A stretch of DNA of 32,216 nt from Verrucomicrobiota bacterium (GTDB lineage Bacteria; Verrucomicrobiota; Verrucomicrobiia; Chthoniobacterales; Terrimicrobiaceae). Numbering within the stretch: position 1 is the first letter of the stretch; every line of letters begins with the position of its first letter. The stretch spans positions 1 through 32,216 of the forward strand of contig VFJO01000286.1 in the NCBI GenBank assembly GCA_009886045.1. Reading direction: 5' to 3'. Below the pieces are notes generated by a model, which saw only the letters and a program-made list of their open reading frames with translations, did no database searches and had not been told where the DNA came from. Both the position numbers and the translations under genes were made by a program. This document shows positions 17,110 through 25,729 of this stretch, one piece after another.

Positions 17110-17766
17110 TTAGTTGGCAGATTTGGATTTGGATGGCAGGTAGTAGTCCCAAGCGAGCGGTGCGAAGGGCGTTTGGCTTTTTTCCAAAATTCGGCCAGGC
17201 ACTTTAGTCATGCCAGATTCAGCTTCCCACCAACCTTTGCCCTGCTTGGCCACATCGAGGTTCTTAAGTGAGGATATCGCCGCCAGGTCGCTTCCCGATG
17301 AAATCGTCACGCCGACATCGATCACAGCTTGTTGGATGTTGATCGGTGCCTTGCCATCAAAATAGCGAGCAAGCGACTGAGGCGCCACAAAGGCCGCCGC
17401 GTGGAGTCCCTTGCCGTAGGGAACATCGGAAATCGTAGTGCTGCCGCTCAGAAGCGTAGGTTTTTTATCCTCCGTAAGAGCCGCATTATTGAGAAGAATG
17501 TAAAAATTTACTACGAGGTCGTCGGTGAATTTGGATGCTTGCTTGGAGACTTCATTACGCTCAAAATTAACGTCTACCTCAAGCCAAGGAACCGGACGAG
17601 CGGCTCCAGACTGCTGTTTCCGATAGGAACCAGCGGAGATTTGTGGAGTGTCAACAAGAGCGGGGTCGATCTTTTTGATTGAAAACTCCGTGTTGACCTG
17701 CGCCTGCGCGGTCGAGGCACAGATGAGAAGGAGGGAAGCTATGGAGGGGAACCAATTTATTTTCAT
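17110..17766 (-). CDS. Secreted Amuc_1102-like pilus-system protein
   Basis: This first gene of the operon encodes 218 residues with a clear signal peptide (1-22, AQA/Q) and no further membrane helix, so a periplasmic or exported protein is expected. The mature part begins with FSIKKIDPALVDTPQISAG and looks beta-rich. It has no lipobox, no prepilin cleavage motif (no G/FTLIE-type segment) and no family I recognise independently. The call rests on its place upstream of the PilM, Amuc_1100, Amuc_1099 and secretin genes, which is where Amuc_1102 sits in Akkermansia. No Shine-Dalgarno precedes the ATG; the upstream bases are an AT-rich run. Confidence 0.72.
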   Translation of the reverse strand: MKINWFPSIASLLLICASTAQAQVNTEFSIKKIDPALVDTPQISAGSYRKQQSGAARPVPWLEVDVNFERNEVSKQASKFTDDLVVNFYILLNNAALTEDKKPTLLSGSTTISDVPYGKGLHAAAFVAPQSLARYFDGKAPINIQQAVIDVGVTISSGSDLAAISSLKNLDVAKQGKGWWEAESGMTKVPGRILEKSQTPFAPLAWDYYLPSKSKSAN

Positions 17767-17773
17767 ATAATAA

Positions 17774-17802
17774 TAATTATGTACTTTTACCAGAAAAGTA
17801 AA
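17774..17802 (-). promoter_or_regulatory. Candidate promoter and inverted repeat ahead of the pilus-like operon
   Basis: In the 49-nt gap after the UDP-glucuronate decarboxylase gene, a minus-strand TTTACT and TAATTA are separated by 17 nt. A 7-bp perfect inverted repeat (TACTTTT / AAAAGTA, 17782-17800) occupies the spacer and part of the -35 element, where a regulator could bind. The -10 element ends only about 7 nt before the ATG, so a transcript from here would be nearly leaderless. Read-through from the upstream gene is an equally good explanation. Confidence 0.35.
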
Positions 17803-17815
17803 TCTCTAAGCAGGC

Positions 17816-18766
17816 TCACACGCGACTTCGGAAAAATTCGATGGTCTCGCGAATGCCTTTGTCAAAGTCGACCTTCGGTTCCCAACCCAGAATTGTCTTG
17901 GCGCGAGTGATGTCTGGTTGGCGAACCTTGGGATCATCCACCGGGAGTGGCTTGTGCTCGATTTGGCAATTTGCGCACGTGATGCGAAGGATTTCCTCAG
18001 CGAATTGGCGAATCGTCATTTCGCGGGGGTTGCCGATATTAACAGGCTCGTGGAAGTCACTCATCATGAGACGAAAAATGCCATCAATGAGGTCGGAGAC
18101 GTAACAAAAACTGCGAGTTTGCGAACCATCACCAAAAATCGTGAGCGGCTGACCAGTCAACGCCTGCCCGATGAAAGCCGGCACAACGCGTCCGTCATCC
18201 AAGCGCATACGCGGCCCGTAGGTATTAAAAATACGAACGATGTGCGTATTCATGCTATGGTAACGATGATAGGCCATCGTGATGGCTTCGGCAAAGCGCT
18301 TGGCTTCATCGTAAACGCCCCGCGGGCCGATGGGATTGACATTGCCCCAGTAATCTTCGGTCTGCGGATGAATGAGCGGGTCGCCGTAACATTCGGACGT
18401 TGAGGCCAGAATGAAAGCTGCGCCTTTGTCTTTGGCTAAACCGAGCGCGTTGTGGGTTCCAAGTGAGCCGACCTTGAGGGTCGGGATGGGGATGCGCAAG
18501 TAGTCAATCGGACTGGCTGGGCTCGCAAAATGCCAGACGTAATCCACCTTGCCCGGGATGTAAATGAAGTCGGTGACATCATGGCAGATGAATTTATAAT
18601 TTTTATTCCCGGCGAGATGCTCGATATTGGCTACGTTACCGGTGATCAAGCTATCGATTGCAGTAACGCGGTGACCCTCGGCGAGCAAGCGGTCGGTAAG
18701 GTGCGAGCCTAGAAAGCCCGCACCACCTGTGATGACGCTGAGGGGTTGTGTGGAAGTCTCGGCCAT
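17816..18766 (-). CDS. uxs: UDP-glucuronate decarboxylase (UDP-xylose synthase)
   Basis: This 316-residue extended short-chain dehydrogenase makes UDP-xylose from UDP-glucuronate using tightly bound NAD. Visible are GGAGFLG (14-20), [11 protein letters not shown] (79-89), the catalytic Ser in [10 protein letters not shown] (121-130), and the YxxxK pair Tyr152/Lys156 in [23 protein letters not shown] and [15 protein letters not shown] are typical of UXS and rule out UDP-glucose 4-epimerase or dTDP-glucose dehydratase as better fits. The usual TSEVYGDP reads SECYGDP here. It starts 15 nt after ilvC. The product would serve surface polysaccharide synthesis, in line with glycosyltransferases elsewhere in the window. 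Confidence 0.93.
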   Translation of the reverse strand: MAETSTQPLSVITGGAGFLGSHLTDRLLAEGHRVTAIDSLITGNVANIEHLAGNKNYKFICHDVTDFIYIPGKVDYVWHFASPASPIDYLRIPIPTLKVGSLGTHNALGLAKDKGAAFILASTSECYGDPLIHPQTEDYWGNVNPIGPRGVYDEAKRFAEAITMAYHRYHSMNTHIVRIFNTYGPRMRLDDGRVVPAFIGQALTGQPLTIFGDGSQTRSFCYVSDLIDGIFRLMMSDFHEPVNIGNPREMTIRQFAEEILRITCANCQIEHKPLPVDDPKVRQPDITRAKTILGWEPKVDFDKGIRETIEFFRSRV

Positions 18767-18781
18767 AAGAAAAAGAGAGAT

Positions 18782-19813
18782 TTAGTTCGAGTAGGAGGCT
18801 TGGGTGCCTTTGAGGTTACGCTTTTTGATCCATGGCATCAGGCCACGCAGGCGCTCGCCGGTCTTCTCGATGCCGTGTTTCTCACCTTCTTTGAGGAGAG
18901 CATTGTAGCGCTTGTAGCCGCCCTCGTATTCCTTAACCCATTCCTTGGCAAACTTGCCGGACTGGATGTCTTTGAGTGCAGCTTTCATACGCTTCTTCAC
19001 GGATGCGTCGATGATTTTTGGTCCCACGGAAACATCGCCCCACTTGGCGGTTTCGCTGATCGAGAAGCGCATGCCGGCGATGCCAGATTCGTTCATGAGA
19101 TCAACAATGAGCTTCAACTCGTGGAGGCACTCGAAGTAAGCCATCTCTGGTGAATAACCGGCCTCGACGAGCGTCTCAAACCCAGCTTGAACGAGCGCGG
19201 ACGCTCCACCACAAAGAACAGTTTGCTCACCGAAAAGATCGGTTTCGGTTTCCTCTTTGAAAGTGGTCTCAAGCACGCCCCCGCGAGTGCCACCAATACC
19301 CTTGGCCCATGTGAGAGCAATTTTTTTCGCATCCTTGCCAGGATTTTGGTAAACGGCGATGAGGGTTGGAACTCCCTTGCCTTCGGTGTATTCGCGGCGA
19401 ACGATGTGTCCAGGCCCCTTCGGAGCGACCATGATCACGTTGATGTTCTTTGGCGGAACGATGGTCTTGTAATGAATGCTGAAGCCGTGGCTGAAGACGA
19501 GCGTCTTGCCCGGAGCAAGATTCGGCTCGATGTCGGCTTTGTAAGCAGCAGGCTGCTTGGTGTCAGGAATGGCGACCAGGATCACATTCGCGCGGCGCAC
19601 TGCTTCGGACGTGTCAAAAACTTCAAAGCCCTGAGCGGCAGCGACTGCGCGGCTCTTGGACTTCGGATAAAGACCGATAATCACATTGCAGCCACTCTCC
19701 TTCAGATTGAGAGCGTGGGCGTGTCCTTGTGACCCGAAACCTAGGACTGCGAGGGTTTTCCCCTTGAAAAATTTGATATCGGCGTCTTTGTCGGTGTGGA
19801 TTTTGGCTGGCAT
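18782..19813 (-). CDS. ilvC: Ketol-acid reductoisomerase, class I
   Basis: The 343-residue enzyme isomerises and reduces acetolactate or acetohydroxybutyrate to the dihydroxy acids of valine and isoleucine synthesis. The N-terminal Rossmann motif is [17 protein letters not shown] (25-41). The knotted C-terminal domain carries the metal-binding [29 protein letters not shown] and [10 protein letters not shown]. The length is that of the short class I form. It lies 38 nt downstream of ilvN on the same strand. No Shine-Dalgarno is evident before the ATG. Confidence 0.97.
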   Translation of the reverse strand: MPAKIHTDKDADIKFFKGKTLAVLGFGSQGHAHALNLKESGCNVIIGLYPKSKSRAVAAAQGFEVFDTSEAVRRANVILVAIPDTKQPAAYKADIEPNLAPGKTLVFSHGFSIHYKTIVPPKNINVIMVAPKGPGHIVRREYTEGKGVPTLIAVYQNPGKDAKKIALTWAKGIGGTRGGVLETTFKEETETDLFGEQTVLCGGASALVQAGFETLVEAGYSPEMAYFECLHELKLIVDLMNESGIAGMRFSISETAKWGDVSVGPKIIDASVKKRMKAALKDIQSGKFAKEWVKEYEGGYKRYNALLKEGEKHGIEKTGERLRGLMPWIKKRNLKGTQASYSN

Positions 19814-19851
19814 GATTAGGTTATTTATTAGGGAGTGATTGTTCGGTGGAC

Positions 19852-20328
19852 TTAATTGGAGCGGGCAAGAGCGATTTTCCCGGTGCGGGTCAAATCACTC
19901 ACGCCAAAGCCTTCCATGAGGCTGAGAAATTTATTGATCTTGGTCTCGGCGCCAGTGACTTCGATGGCCAACTTCTCGGGTTGGACGTCGATGATTTTGG
20001 CCCGGAAGATATCGCAAATTTGCATCACCTCGGCGCGGGTCTTCGAGGTGGCATTGACGCGGAGCAGAACGAGTTCACGATCCACGTATTCCTCATCACG
20101 GAAGTCTTGCACATCGATCACATCAACGAGTTTCTCGAGCTGCTTGGTGACCTGCTCCAAAACCTTGTCATCACCGCGAACAACGATCGTCATGCGGGAG
20201 GCTGAGGCATCCAGAGTGGGGCCGACGTTGAGAGTATCAATGTTGAATCCGCGACCGCTGAACATTCCCGCTACGCGGGTCAGCACGCCGAATTTGTTCT
20301 CAACGAGAATCGATATGGTATGACGCAT
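19852..20328 (-). CDS. ilvN: Acetolactate synthase small (regulatory) subunit
   Basis: This 158-residue protein begins [21 protein letters not shown], the hallmark N-terminal ACT domain of the regulatory subunit, and continues with [14 protein letters not shown]. The second half ([25 protein letters not shown]) matches the C-terminal domain of IlvN/IlvH. It confers valine feedback on the catalytic subunit and stimulates it. The large subunit ilvB is not in the window, although ilvB-ilvN-ilvC is the common order; here typA lies upstream instead. Confidence 0.96.
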   Translation of the reverse strand: MRHTISILVENKFGVLTRVAGMFSGRGFNIDTLNVGPTLDASASRMTIVVRGDDKVLEQVTKQLEKLVDVIDVQDFRDEEYVDRELVLLRVNATSKTRAEVMQICDIFRAKIIDVQPEKLAIEVTGAETKINKFLSLMEGFGVSDLTRTGKIALARSN

Positions 20329-20368
20329 GAAATGTGAAAAGAGAAAATATGGTGAGGTAGCGAGGCAG

Positions 20369-20400
20369 GCGCGTCAATCCCTGTTAACGGATTTTCGCGC
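20369..20400. other. Interrupted hairpin in the ilvN leader
   Basis: A 32-nt inverted repeat reads GCGCG-tc-AATCC, an 8-nt loop containing GTTAAC, then GGATT-tt-CGCGC. That is two 5-bp helices separated by a 2x2 internal loop. It lies in the 116-nt gap between typA and ilvN. No T run follows on the minus strand, so it is not an obvious intrinsic terminator; it could be a leader structure or an operator. Confidence 0.4.
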
Positions 20401-20444
20401 GCGGCTTACTGATTTTTTACGACTCCTTCAAAAAATTGATGATG

Positions 20445-22265
20445 TCAGGCAAAAACTCCAGCGGACTTCTCAGAGCGCTTGCGGGCGTTTGCATCGAGGA
20501 TTTTTTTGCGGAGTCGGAGAGATTTCGGTGTGACCTCCACGTATTCATCGGGAGCGATGTATTCGAGAGAACGCTCGAGGCTCATCACGATCGGCGGGGC
20601 GAGCGAGATGCCCTTACCATCACCTTGGCTTCGCATGTTGGTGAGTTTTTTTGCCTTGCAAGGGTTCACCGGCATGTCGTCGGGGCGGGCGTTTTCGCCA
20701 ATGATCATGCCTTCATAGATTTCCTCTTGAGGCCCAATGAAGAGACGGCCGCGCTCTTGGATGCCATCGAGGGCATAGGCCATGCTGGTGCCGCCCTCCA
20801 TCGAGACGAGGACACCATTGCTACGGCTTGGAATTTCTCCCTTGTGCGGGCCGTATTCCTTAAAAAGATGGCTGGCAATGCCGTGGCCTTTTGTGAGGTT
20901 CACGAGATCCGTCTCAAAGCCGATGATACCACGCGTTGGGATGACGGCCTGAACGAGCACGCTGTGGGGGTTGTGCTCCATATTCGAGATCTCCGCCTTA
21001 CGGGATGCGAGCGTTTGAAGAATGTCACCGAGATTTTCCGGTGGCACATCAACGTAGAGAGTTTCCATCGGCTCAAGGACAGATCCGTCCTCAGCGCGCT
21101 TGAAGATCACCTCTGGGCGCGAGACGAGAAGCTCGAAACCCTCTCGGCGCATCTGTTCGACAAGAACAGCTATCTGCATTTCACCTCTGGCTTTGAGATC
21201 AAAGTGGCCAGCCGTGTCGGTGTCCTGCATCGAAATCGAGACGTTGCCACGAGTTTCCTTCACAAGCCGGTCCCGAATCTGGCGAGCCGTGAGAAGCTTG
21301 CCTTCACGGCCGGCTAGCGGAGAGTCGTTCACACAGATCTTCATCGAAATGGTCGGCGGGTCAATCTCCACAAATGGCAGAGCCTCGCGCTCCTCGGTGT
21401 CCGTAAGAGTCTCGCTGATGAAGACCTCTTCGAAGCCGCTGATGCCAACGATGTCGCCAGCAGAGGCCTCAGCCACCTGCACTTTTTCAAGTCCCTCGTG
21501 AGAAAAAATCGCCGTGACCTTGCCTCTTCCTTTACGACCGTCCTTATGAATGCAGACGATCGTTTCGCCCTGCCTCACAGTGCCGCTTGTGATGCGTCCG
21601 TAGGCGATACGGCCTAGATAATCGCTGTAATCGAGATTCGACACGAGCATGCGGAAGAAATCCACATCCGGCTTTGGAGGTGGCGGGATGTGTTTGGTGA
21701 TCGCCTCATACAGAGGCTCCATGTTGTCACTCGAATCCGTGATTTCCTTTTTGGCGAAACCAACTTTGGCACTCGCGTAAATGTGGGGGAAGTCGAGCTG
21801 GGCGTCGGTAGCACCAAGTTCCATGAAGAGCTCGAAAACCATGTCCAGCACCTTGTGCGGGCGGGCATTTTCACGATCGATTTTGTTAATGACCACGATC
21901 GGCTTGAGTCCGTTTTCCATCGCTTTGCGGAGAACGAATTTTGTTTGCGCTTGGGGACCGTCGTGAGAATCCACGACGAGCAAAACACCGTCCACCATTT
22001 TCATGATTCGCTCCACCTCACCGCCGAAGTCGGCGTGGCCAGGAGTGTCCACGATGTTAATGTGATAATCTTTCCAGCGGAATGCGGCGTTTTTTGCTCG
22101 GATGGTGATGCCTTTTTCCCTCTCCAAATCCATCGAGTCCATCATCCGCTCGTCGGTTTTTTGGTTGGCGCGGAATGTACCGGCTTGTTTGAGGAGTTGA
22201 TCCACGAGGGTCGTCTTGCCGTGATCAACGTGAGCGATGATAGCGATGTTGCGAATGTTTTCCAT
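20445..22265 (-). CDS. typA: Translational GTPase TypA/BipA
   Basis: The 606-residue GTPase starts [19 protein letters not shown]; an upstream in-frame extension to 22331 is rejected because this ATG gives the canonical N-terminus and a promoter lies inside the extension. G motifs seen are AHVDHGKT (11-18), [11 protein letters not shown] and NKIDR. EF-G-like domains follow, and the TypA-specific C-terminus contains [16 protein letters not shown] and [27 protein letters not shown] (split over the domain). TypA binds the ribosome and affects 50S assembly and stress growth. The normal family length is about 605-615. Confidence 0.96.
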   Translation of the reverse strand: MENIRNIAIIAHVDHGKTTLVDQLLKQAGTFRANQKTDERMMDSMDLEREKGITIRAKNAAFRWKDYHINIVDTPGHADFGGEVERIMKMVDGVLLVVDSHDGPQAQTKFVLRKAMENGLKPIVVINKIDRENARPHKVLDMVFELFMELGATDAQLDFPHIYASAKVGFAKKEITDSSDNMEPLYEAITKHIPPPPKPDVDFFRMLVSNLDYSDYLGRIAYGRITSGTVRQGETIVCIHKDGRKGRGKVTAIFSHEGLEKVQVAEASAGDIVGISGFEEVFISETLTDTEEREALPFVEIDPPTISMKICVNDSPLAGREGKLLTARQIRDRLVKETRGNVSISMQDTDTAGHFDLKARGEMQIAVLVEQMRREGFELLVSRPEVIFKRAEDGSVLEPMETLYVDVPPENLGDILQTLASRKAEISNMEHNPHSVLVQAVIPTRGIIGFETDLVNLTKGHGIASHLFKEYGPHKGEIPSRSNGVLVSMEGGTSMAYALDGIQERGRLFIGPQEEIYEGMIIGENARPDDMPVNPCKAKKLTNMRSQGDGKGISLAPPIVMSLERSLEYIAPDEYVEVTPKSLRLRKKILDANARKRSEKSAGVFA

Positions 22266-22299
22266 AAATTGTGATCTCGCCCAGCTGTGAGCGGCACGG

Positions 22300-22328
22300 A
22301 CTATGGGGAGGAGAGCGGGCGCTGTCAA
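22300..22328 (-). promoter_or_regulatory. Sigma-70-like promoter of typA
   Basis: On the minus strand a perfect TTGACA (22323-22328) and CATAGT (22300-22305, four of six consensus bases) are separated by exactly 17 nt. The -10 box is 35 nt upstream of the typA ATG, leaving a short leader. Confidence 0.6.
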
Positions 22329-22351
22329 CAAAGCCCTCGCAACAGAAAGAC

Positions 22352-23872
22352 TTATTTCTTCACCGGCAGGATTTCGCGAATCCTGGAACTCAGCTGCGAA
22401 AGTGTAAAAGGCTTACTCAAAATATCCCCCAGTGCTGAGGAAAGACCGAGTGACGCTATGGTCTGATCGGTGTGGCCCGAGGTGTAGAGGATTTTGAGTG
22501 AGGGTGAGGACTTCTGCAAAAGTCGGGCCAACTCGCGGCCGCTCAAAAGAGGAAGCACAAGATCTGTGATGACTAAATCAGGAGGGCTTGCGCGATGCTC
22601 GGCAAAAATTTCAAGCCCTTCGATGCCATTGGCCGCTTGGAGAACTTGATAGCCAAGTTCCTCCAACTGGGTTGCCACCATGTCGCGAAGCATGTGGTTA
22701 TCCTCGGCAAGCAGGATTTTTTCGCAGCCAGGCAAGGTTTTCGAGGTGTTCGGATGGACGTGCTGCTGCGCCTCCTCGTTGTCTAGGCAGGGTAAAACGA
22801 CGCGGAATCGAGTGCCATGGCCCTGCTTGCTTGCCACAGAGATTCGCCCTCCCAGCATTTGAATCAGGCGATGGCAGGTCGCAAGCCCAAGCCCGGTGCC
22901 GCTGCCTTCAGGCTTCGTAGTGAAGAATGGTTCGAAGATGTGCGCTTTCACTTCCGGGCTCATCCCGCAGCCATTGTCCTCGACATTTAAGAAGACAAAA
23001 TCATGCCCTGCCTTTCTGGCTCGTCCTGATTCAACGCGGATTTGGCCATGCCCAACGATGGAATCGCGAGCGTTCAGGATGAGATTGATCAACACCTGTT
23101 CGATATCCCCTCGATCGGCTCTGATACAAAGCGGCCGAGTGCCGGGTGATACAAACAATTCGATGTTTTCCGGAATCAACCGCCTCAGCATGGACTCGGC
23201 TTTTTTTACAATCTCTGTGAGATCAAGGACAGCCGTTGAGCGCACGCTAGAACGGCTAAAAATCAGGAGCTGGCGTGTGAGCGAAGCGGCGTGGTCACAG
23301 GCGTATTCGATCTGTAAGGCATGCTTGTGCGGGCGGGTTCCCTCGACGAGCTCCGCCAGAAGCAGGCCGCTATTCGCCATGATGATCGTGAGGATATTAT
23401 TGTAGTCGTGGGCTACGCCGCCAGCGAGTTCACCAAAGATTTCTAGCTTCTGCGCGCGAGTGAGCTGATCGACCAGCATTTTTCGGTCACGTCGGACTGC
23501 GGCCTCATCCAATGCCCTCCGCACGGCCGGAGCCAATCTTGAAAGTCGATCTTTCAAAATATAATCCGTTGCTCCGTTTTTAAGAGACTCCACCGCCGCC
23601 TCCTCGCCGAGCACTCCTGAAACGATAAGAAGAGGAATCTCAGGTCTCAATTCCTTTGCTAGGCGGAGGGCCTCAAGTCCATCGCAGCCGGGCAGTGAAT
23701 AGTCAGCGAGCACCAGATCAACAGCGCCGAGCTTAAGAGCTTTCAAAAGCCCGGCTTCAGAATCCACTCTCTGGATTTCGCATTTTACTCCATCTTGTTT
23801 CAGCCTGCGCTCGATCAACTCGGCATCAAGGGGGTCGTCTTCCAAGTGAAGAATCTTTGCAGGAGAACTCAT
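22352..23872 (-). CDS. Hybrid sensor kinase: receiver - histidine kinase - receiver
   Basis: From the ATG at 23872 the protein has 506 residues. The first receiver domain (about 5-122) has EDD (11-13), phosphoacceptor Asp57 in LADYSLPG and Lys107. The kinase core follows: H-box LAGGVAHDYNNIL with His155, then N-box NLILNARDSI, DNGCGM, FEPFFTTKPEGSGTGLGL and GGRISV. A second receiver (about 385-506) has AEDN, ITDLVLPLLSG and LSKPFT. There is no transmembrane segment, so it is cytosolic. The AHDYNN H-box is the common AHDFNN type with Phe changed to Tyr. The start overlaps the response-regulator stop (ATGA); the longer upstream frame is rejected for that reason. The sensed signal is probably phosphate from its own N-terminal receiver, which could be fed by the upstream kinase. 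Confidence 0.92.
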   Translation of the reverse strand: MSSPAKILHLEDDPLDAELIERRLKQDGVKCEIQRVDSEAGLLKALKLGAVDLVLADYSLPGCDGLEALRLAKELRPEIPLLIVSGVLGEEAAVESLKNGATDYILKDRLSRLAPAVRRALDEAAVRRDRKMLVDQLTRAQKLEIFGELAGGVAHDYNNILTIIMANSGLLLAELVEGTRPHKHALQIEYACDHAASLTRQLLIFSRSSVRSTAVLDLTEIVKKAESMLRRLIPENIELFVSPGTRPLCIRADRGDIEQVLINLILNARDSIVGHGQIRVESGRARKAGHDFVFLNVEDNGCGMSPEVKAHIFEPFFTTKPEGSGTGLGLATCHRLIQMLGGRISVASKQGHGTRFRVVLPCLDNEEAQQHVHPNTSKTLPGCEKILLAEDNHMLRDMVATQLEELGYQVLQAANGIEGLEIFAEHRASPPDLVITDLVLPLLSGRELARLLQKSSPSLKILYTSGHTDQTIASLGLSSALGDILSKPFTLSQLSSRIREILPVKK

Positions 23873-24324
23873 CGCGTGACTCGCACGGAGCGCATGGGTG
23901 GAACGTTCACTCCGGCCCAGAACTGCGATATGGACTGGAGAGTTTCTGCGAAGGAGGGAAACTCGACTGGCTTTACGACATAGGCATTCGCTCCATTTTC
24001 GTAGCAAAGTGCAACGTCGCGCCGCTCGCCAGAGGAAGTGAAGATGACCACAGGAATGCATCGCGTGCGGACATCGCTTTTTATAGAGCGCAGGACTTCG
24101 ATTCCGCCGATGCCAGGCATCTTGAGATCAAGAAGCACGAGCGCAGGCTGAGAAGCCCCACGACCTCTCCACTTGCGCCTGCGATGCAGATAATCCAAGG
24201 CGCTTTCCCCGTCATTCACGACTTCAATACACTGCGCGGACCCAGCCGATTGCATAACGGAAAGAGCTAGTTCCACGTCGGCAGGATCGTCCTCCGCGAG
24301 TAAAATCCGAGCCTGCTCGTTCAT
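23869..24324 (-). CDS. Single-domain response regulator, Rcp1-like
   Basis: This 151-residue protein is one receiver domain and nothing else. It has AEDDPAD (10-16), phosphoacceptor Asp66 in LLDLKMPG, FTSS, and VVKP with the conserved Lys. The insertion DYLHRRRKWRGRG is typical of the Rcp1 family, partners of phytochrome-like kinases. There is no DNA-binding output. Two adjacent ATGs (24327 and 24324) overlap the upstream stop as ATGATGA; I chose the second because GGTGA is then four bases away. Sandwiched between two kinases, it is most likely a phosphate shuttle. Confidence 0.92.
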   Translation of the reverse strand: MNEQARILLAEDDPADVELALSVMQSAGSAQCIEVVNDGESALDYLHRRRKWRGRGASQPALVLLDLKMPGIGGIEVLRSIKSDVRTRCIPVVIFTSSGERRDVALCYENGANAYVVKPVEFPSFAETLQSISQFWAGVNVPPMRSVRVTR

Positions 24325-25517
24325 CATTTCACCGAACTGCGGGGGAGAGTGAAATAAAATGTCGCACCGGCATCCACCTTGCCAAGTGCCCACACGCGCC
24401 CACCGTGACGGCGGATGATGCGCTGAACGTTGGCAAGCCCGATGCCTGTGCCCTCAAATTCCTCTGCATTGTTCAAGCGCTCGAACACACCGAATATTTT
24501 TTGTGCGTAGCGGGAATTGAATCCGACGCCATTGTCCCGGATGAAAAGCGTGTCCTCATTGGCAGCACACGGATCGGTCCCGATTTCAATGACCGCCCGA
24601 GTACGGGTGGAAGTGAATTTAATGGCGTTGGACAGAAGGTTCACAAGGGCCTGACGCATCAGGGAGCGATCCACTGTAACGACTGGAAGATCGTGAATTT
24701 TCCAGCTGATGATGCGGTCCTTTGTTTCCTCCCGAAGATCATCCAAGGCCTCCATGACGAGCGTTAGCAGGTCCACTTTGGCTTTCTGCATTTCGGAGCG
24801 CCCGATGCGCGAGAACGCGAGCAGATCCTCTATCAGATCAGCCATGCGCCTCGCAGCTCCGCCAATGGTGGAAAGATGCCGACGATGTGGCTCGGAGAGC
24901 TTTTCCGCCGCGTCTTTTTCAAGGATCTCAACAAAGCCCATGATGTGCCTGAGAGGGGCCCTGAGATCGTGTGAAACCGAGTAGGTGAAGGCTTCCAGCT
25001 CGCGGTTTGCACTTTCGAGCTCAGAGGTCCTCGCTGCCACACGCTGCTCCAGCGTTTCGTTGAGGCGTCGCACTTGTTCCTCGGCCAGTCGGTGCTGGGT
25101 AACATCACGCAGATTGCATTGAATGAATTGCTGACCCTGCGAGTGGAATAGATTGCACGTCGCTTCCACTTGCATATGCAGGCCGTCGCGATTTTCTACG
25201 ACGAGATTTTCCCTGTATAAAATCGGATCAGCATGGATCTCATCGAAGAATGCACCCTCGGGTCCGAACAACGTTTGGAGCGATAAAATACTCTCCGGTT
25301 TGGCGCCGATGAGGTGCGCCTTAGACAAACCTGTCAGGAGACATATTCCGGGATTCGCATCCAAAATCCGATGCGACTTGAAATCCAAAACAAGAATTGC
25401 GTCCTGAGAAGTCTCAAAGATGCGTTTGTAGTGATTCTCCTCAGCCTCTTGGCTTGGCAGCGAGATGTCTCTCAAGATTTCTGTGGAGCTGATTTTCGAA
25501 ACGGTTGCTTTAGTCAT
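24324..25517 (-). CDS. PAS-domain sensor histidine kinase, phytochrome-kinase-like
   Basis: The 397-residue cytosolic kinase has one PAS domain (about 27-142: RIFETSQDAILVLDFKSHRI), a coiled linker (145-175), a HisKA domain with His183 in YSVSHDLRAPLRHIMGF, and an ATPase domain with NLLSNAIKFT, DNGVGF and GTGIGLANVQRIIRRHGGRVW. The SHDLRAPLRHI H-box is that of the Cph1/bacteriophytochrome class, but there is no GAF-PHY chromophore module. The ATG at 25517 is preferred over a GTG 12 nt upstream because GGGAG lies six bases before it. It heads a three-gene phosphorelay operon; the next gene starts inside its stop codon. Confidence 0.93.
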   Translation of the reverse strand: MTKATVSKISSTEILRDISLPSQEAEENHYKRIFETSQDAILVLDFKSHRILDANPGICLLTGLSKAHLIGAKPESILSLQTLFGPEGAFFDEIHADPILYRENLVVENRDGLHMQVEATCNLFHSQGQQFIQCNLRDVTQHRLAEEQVRRLNETLEQRVAARTSELESANRELEAFTYSVSHDLRAPLRHIMGFVEILEKDAAEKLSEPHRRHLSTIGGAARRMADLIEDLLAFSRIGRSEMQKAKVDLLTLVMEALDDLREETKDRIISWKIHDLPVVTVDRSLMRQALVNLLSNAIKFTSTRTRAVIEIGTDPCAANEDTLFIRDNGVGFNSRYAQKIFGVFERLNNAEEFEGTGIGLANVQRIIRRHGGRVWALGKVDAGATFYFTLPRSSVK

Positions 25518-25522
25518 TAGAT

Positions 25523-25527
25523 CTCCC
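25523..25527 (-). promoter_or_regulatory. Ribosome binding site fixing the PAS-kinase start
   Basis: GGGAG on the minus strand, spaced 5-6 nt from the ATG at 25517. It overlaps the alternative GTG start at 25529 and so argues against it. A clear Shine-Dalgarno is uncommon in this window. Confidence 0.6.
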
Positions 25528-25591
25528 ACATCGATAAAATATCGCGGTCAAATCAGCAATGGGGCCAAGCCCCCATAGCCGTTGTGGACAG

Positions 25592-25629
25592 AAGAACAAA
25601 ACCCCCGGCAAGCTAGCCTGCCGGAGGTT
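25592..25629 (-). terminator. Intrinsic terminator after the glycosyltransferase operon
   Basis: On the minus strand an 11-bp stem (AACCTCCGGCA / TGCCGGGGGTT, with one G-U pair) with an 8-nt loop is followed by TTGTTCTTC. It lies about 100 nt past the stop of the family 2 glycosyltransferase and upstream of the PAS-kinase start, separating two minus-strand units. The rest of the 212-nt gap (25518-25729) holds no gene. Confidence 0.75.
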
Positions 25630-25729
25630 CTATTCTTCCACGGAAGATAAAGGGGGCCGTGACGAATCTTCGTTGCAAAGCTGCAACATGAAAGTGGGGT
25701 AATCTCCTGCCAGAGGAGTCGGCCGCAGG

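Noticed and set aside
19187-19732. Plus-strand open frame opposite ilvC, and a similar one opposite dnaX (3824-4375)
   Set aside because: Both lie completely within conserved genes on the other strand and translate to unrelated low-information sequence.
20436-21317. Long plus-strand open frame (293 codons) opposite typA
   Set aside because: It is wholly antisense to the clearly conserved TypA coding sequence and its translation shows no domain; it reflects codon bias.
22266-22331. N-terminal extension of TypA
   Set aside because: The GTPase family starts at [17 protein letters not shown], and a good promoter lies within the extension.
23873-24061. N-terminal extension of the hybrid kinase
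   Set aside because: The extension overlaps the response-regulator gene, is Cys/Arg-rich, and the receiver domain begins at the later ATG, which overlaps the upstream stop.
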